Below are positions 40,961 to 42,141 of a stretch of DNA of 42,141 bases, piece after piece (position 1 is the stretch's first letter; every line of letters begins with the position of its first letter). The DNA is taken from assembly GCA_024641135.1 (NCBI GenBank), contig JAHEDS010000002.1, positions 4,719-46,859 on the forward strand. The letters are read 5' to 3'. Origin of the DNA: Flavobacteriales bacterium. Its GTDB lineage: Bacteria > Bacteroidota > Bacteroidia > Flavobacteriales > Flavobacteriaceae. A program made the position numbers and the translations under genes. The notes beneath the pieces were generated by a model. It was not told where the DNA came from and did not search any database. It was given only the letters and a program-made list of their open reading frames with translations.

Positions 40961-41808
40961 AGAATATATTTGTAATAGGAGTGGGATTAATTGGTGGCAG
41001 TTTAGCCATAGATTTGAAACGGCTTAATCCCAATATAGTTATTTATGGCATAGATCATAACCCTGTACATTTGTCTGAAGCTTTAAGTTTAAAAGTAATT
41101 GACAAAAAAGCCAATTTTACCGATTTAAAAAACGCTGATTTAGTGATTCTTTCTATTCCGGTTGATGCTTCGGTTAATGTGATTGTTCAAATTTTAGATA
41201 ATATTTCAGATGATACTTTATTAGTTGATGTAGGGTCAACAAAGTTAGATATCTGTAAAGTGGTTTCTGAACATCCAAAACGAAGAAATTTTTTAGCTAT
41301 GCATCCTATTGCAGGGACCGAATTTTCTGGACCTAAAGCGGCTATTCAAGGATTGTTTAAAAATAAAACAAACATTATTTGTGAAGTTGAAAAAACAGCA
41401 TTTAAGCTTCAGGAAAAGGCCTTGAAATTATTTGAGTCTATTGGAATGCGAATTAGATATATGAATCCGGAATCGCATGATAAGCATATCGCCTATGTTT
41501 CACATTTATCGCACATAAGTTCTTTTATGCTAGGTAAAACTGTTATTGAAAAAGAAAAGAATGAACGCGATATTTTTGATATGGCTGGCAGTGGATTCGC
41601 TTCTACAGTAAGATTAGCCAAAAGTTCGCCAGAAATGTGGACACCTATTTTTAAACAAAATAAAGACAATGTCATTGAAACATTGGAAGAATATATTATT
41701 AATCTCACTCATTTTAAAGACATGATGAAACAAAATGATTTTGAAGCTATTTATAATGAGATGAAAAACACAAATCACATAAAAGATATTTTAAAAGGAA
41801 TTGCTTAA
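40957..41808 (+). CDS. tyrA: Prephenate dehydrogenase
   Basis: It oxidatively decarboxylates prephenate to 4-hydroxyphenylpyruvate for tyrosine. This 283-residue protein has the dinucleotide motif VIGVGLIGGSLAIDLKR, VDVGSTKLDI, FLAMHPIAGTEFSGP and HDKHIAYVSHLSHISSFML with catalytic His. It lacks a C-terminal ACT domain and a fused chorismate mutase. It is coupled to the upstream gene by ATGA and followed 10 bases later by the DAHP synthase. Confidence 0.93.
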   Translation: MKNIFVIGVGLIGGSLAIDLKRLNPNIVIYGIDHNPVHLSEALSLKVIDKKANFTDLKNADLVILSIPVDASVNVIVQILDNISDDTLLVDVGSTKLDICKVVSEHPKRRNFLAMHPIAGTEFSGPKAAIQGLFKNKTNIICEVEKTAFKLQEKALKLFESIGMRIRYMNPESHDKHIAYVSHLSHISSFMLGKTVIEKEKNERDIFDMAGSGFASTVRLAKSSPEMWTPIFKQNKDNVIETLEEYIINLTHFKDMMKQNDFEAIYNEMKNTNHIKDILKGIA

Positions 41809-41818
41809 GTAGAAAATT

Positions 41819-42141
41819 ATGGAAAACAAGAAAGAGTTAAGAAGTTGGTTAGATGATTTGAAATTAAATCACCCATTAGTTATTGCAGGACCTTGCAGTG
41901 CAGAAACAGAAGATCAAGTTTTAAAGATTGCTAACGAGTTAAAAAATACGGATGTAAGTTATTTTAGAGCTGGAATTTGGAAACCAAGAACACGCCCAGG
42001 AATGTTTGAAGGTGTTGGGGCATTAGGTTTAAAATGGTTACAAAAAGTTAAGGAAGAAACAGGGATGAAGATCGCTACAGAAGTAGCCAATGCCGCGCAT
42101 GTAAAATTAGCTTTAGAGCACGATGTTGATTTATTATGGAT
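41819..42141 (+). CDS. DAHP synthase, probably fused to chorismate mutase (3' end outside window)
   Basis: The first 107 codons are visible. The barrel start LVIAGPCSAETEDQV and the RAGIWKPRTRPGMFEGVG segment mark the AroG/KDSA-type 3-deoxy-7-phosphoheptulonate synthase. In Bacteroidota this type usually carries a C-terminal chorismate mutase domain, which would supply the mutase missing from PheA and TyrA here; that part is beyond the window. It is the last visible gene of the attenuated aromatic operon. Confidence 0.9.
   Translation, partial: MENKKELRSWLDDLKLNHPLVIAGPCSAETEDQVLKIANELKNTDVSYFRAGIWKPRTRPGMFEGVGALGLKWLQKVKEETGMKIATEVANAAHVKLALEHDVDLLW

Noticed and set aside
1-42141. Mobile elements, CRISPR arrays, tRNA or rRNA genes
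   Set aside because: No transposase, integrase, repeat-spacer array, tRNA cloverleaf or rRNA segment was recognised on either strand.

Overview
The window reads as chromosome of a marine-type member of the Flavobacteriaceae (Bacteroidota). The grounds are the AT-rich composition, -7 promoter elements of the TAnnTTTG type, almost no Shine-Dalgarno sites, a gliding-motility ABC ATPase (gldA), DUF1080 and GIN-domain proteins, an arginine pathway with the Bacteroidota-type transcarbamylase, and a split methionine synthase. I see no mobile element, CRISPR array, tRNA or rRNA. The region is mostly a dense series of amino-acid biosynthesis operons.

Layout. (1) 1-3087: end of a sugar oxidoreductase/epimerase/DUF1080 cluster resembling 3-keto-glycoside pathways, closed by a strong terminator. 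(2) 3146-3578: a long leader with an Arg-rich short ORF, a second mini-ORF carrying Arg-Arg, and a structured stretch. (3) 3579-12402: arginine operon GNAT-argG-argC-proC-argD-argF'-argB-argE-argH, probably using N-succinylated intermediates. (4) 12455-14995: esterase, acyltransferase-3 and DoxX-like membrane protein. (5) 15070-17393, minus strand: leuA-leuB, divergent from an unknown helical-repeat protein (17542-19095). (6) 19183-25713: SAM-I riboswitch, metY, a metX-thrA fusion, metZ and an Rrf2 regulator. (7) 25698-31025: sulfate assimilation and cysteine genes (DUF2061, cysH, cysD, cysN, cysE, cysM). (8) 31108-35927: a second SAM-I riboswitch, split metH and metF. (9) 35964-38704: PagL-like acyloxyacyl hydrolase, GIN lipoprotein, and gldA on the minus strand. 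(10) 38809-end: a Phe/Tyr-rich leader peptide with a textbook attenuator, then pheA, an aminotransferase, tyrA and the start of a DAHP synthase.

How it works together. Sulfate is activated and reduced (cysDN, cysH) and captured as cysteine (cysE, cysM) or homocysteine (metY, metZ). The fused MetX-aspartokinase-homoserine dehydrogenase supplies activated homoserine, and metH/metF complete methionine. Three kinds of cis-RNA control are visible or proposed: two SAM-I riboswitches (Met), ribosome-mediated attenuation for aromatic amino acids, and a probable Arg-codon leader for arginine.

The most notable observations are the aromatic leader/attenuator at 38848-38984, the Arg-rich leader region at 3277-3538, and the A8 tract at the metX/thrA junction, where a one-base slip would restore two separate, ATGA-coupled genes.
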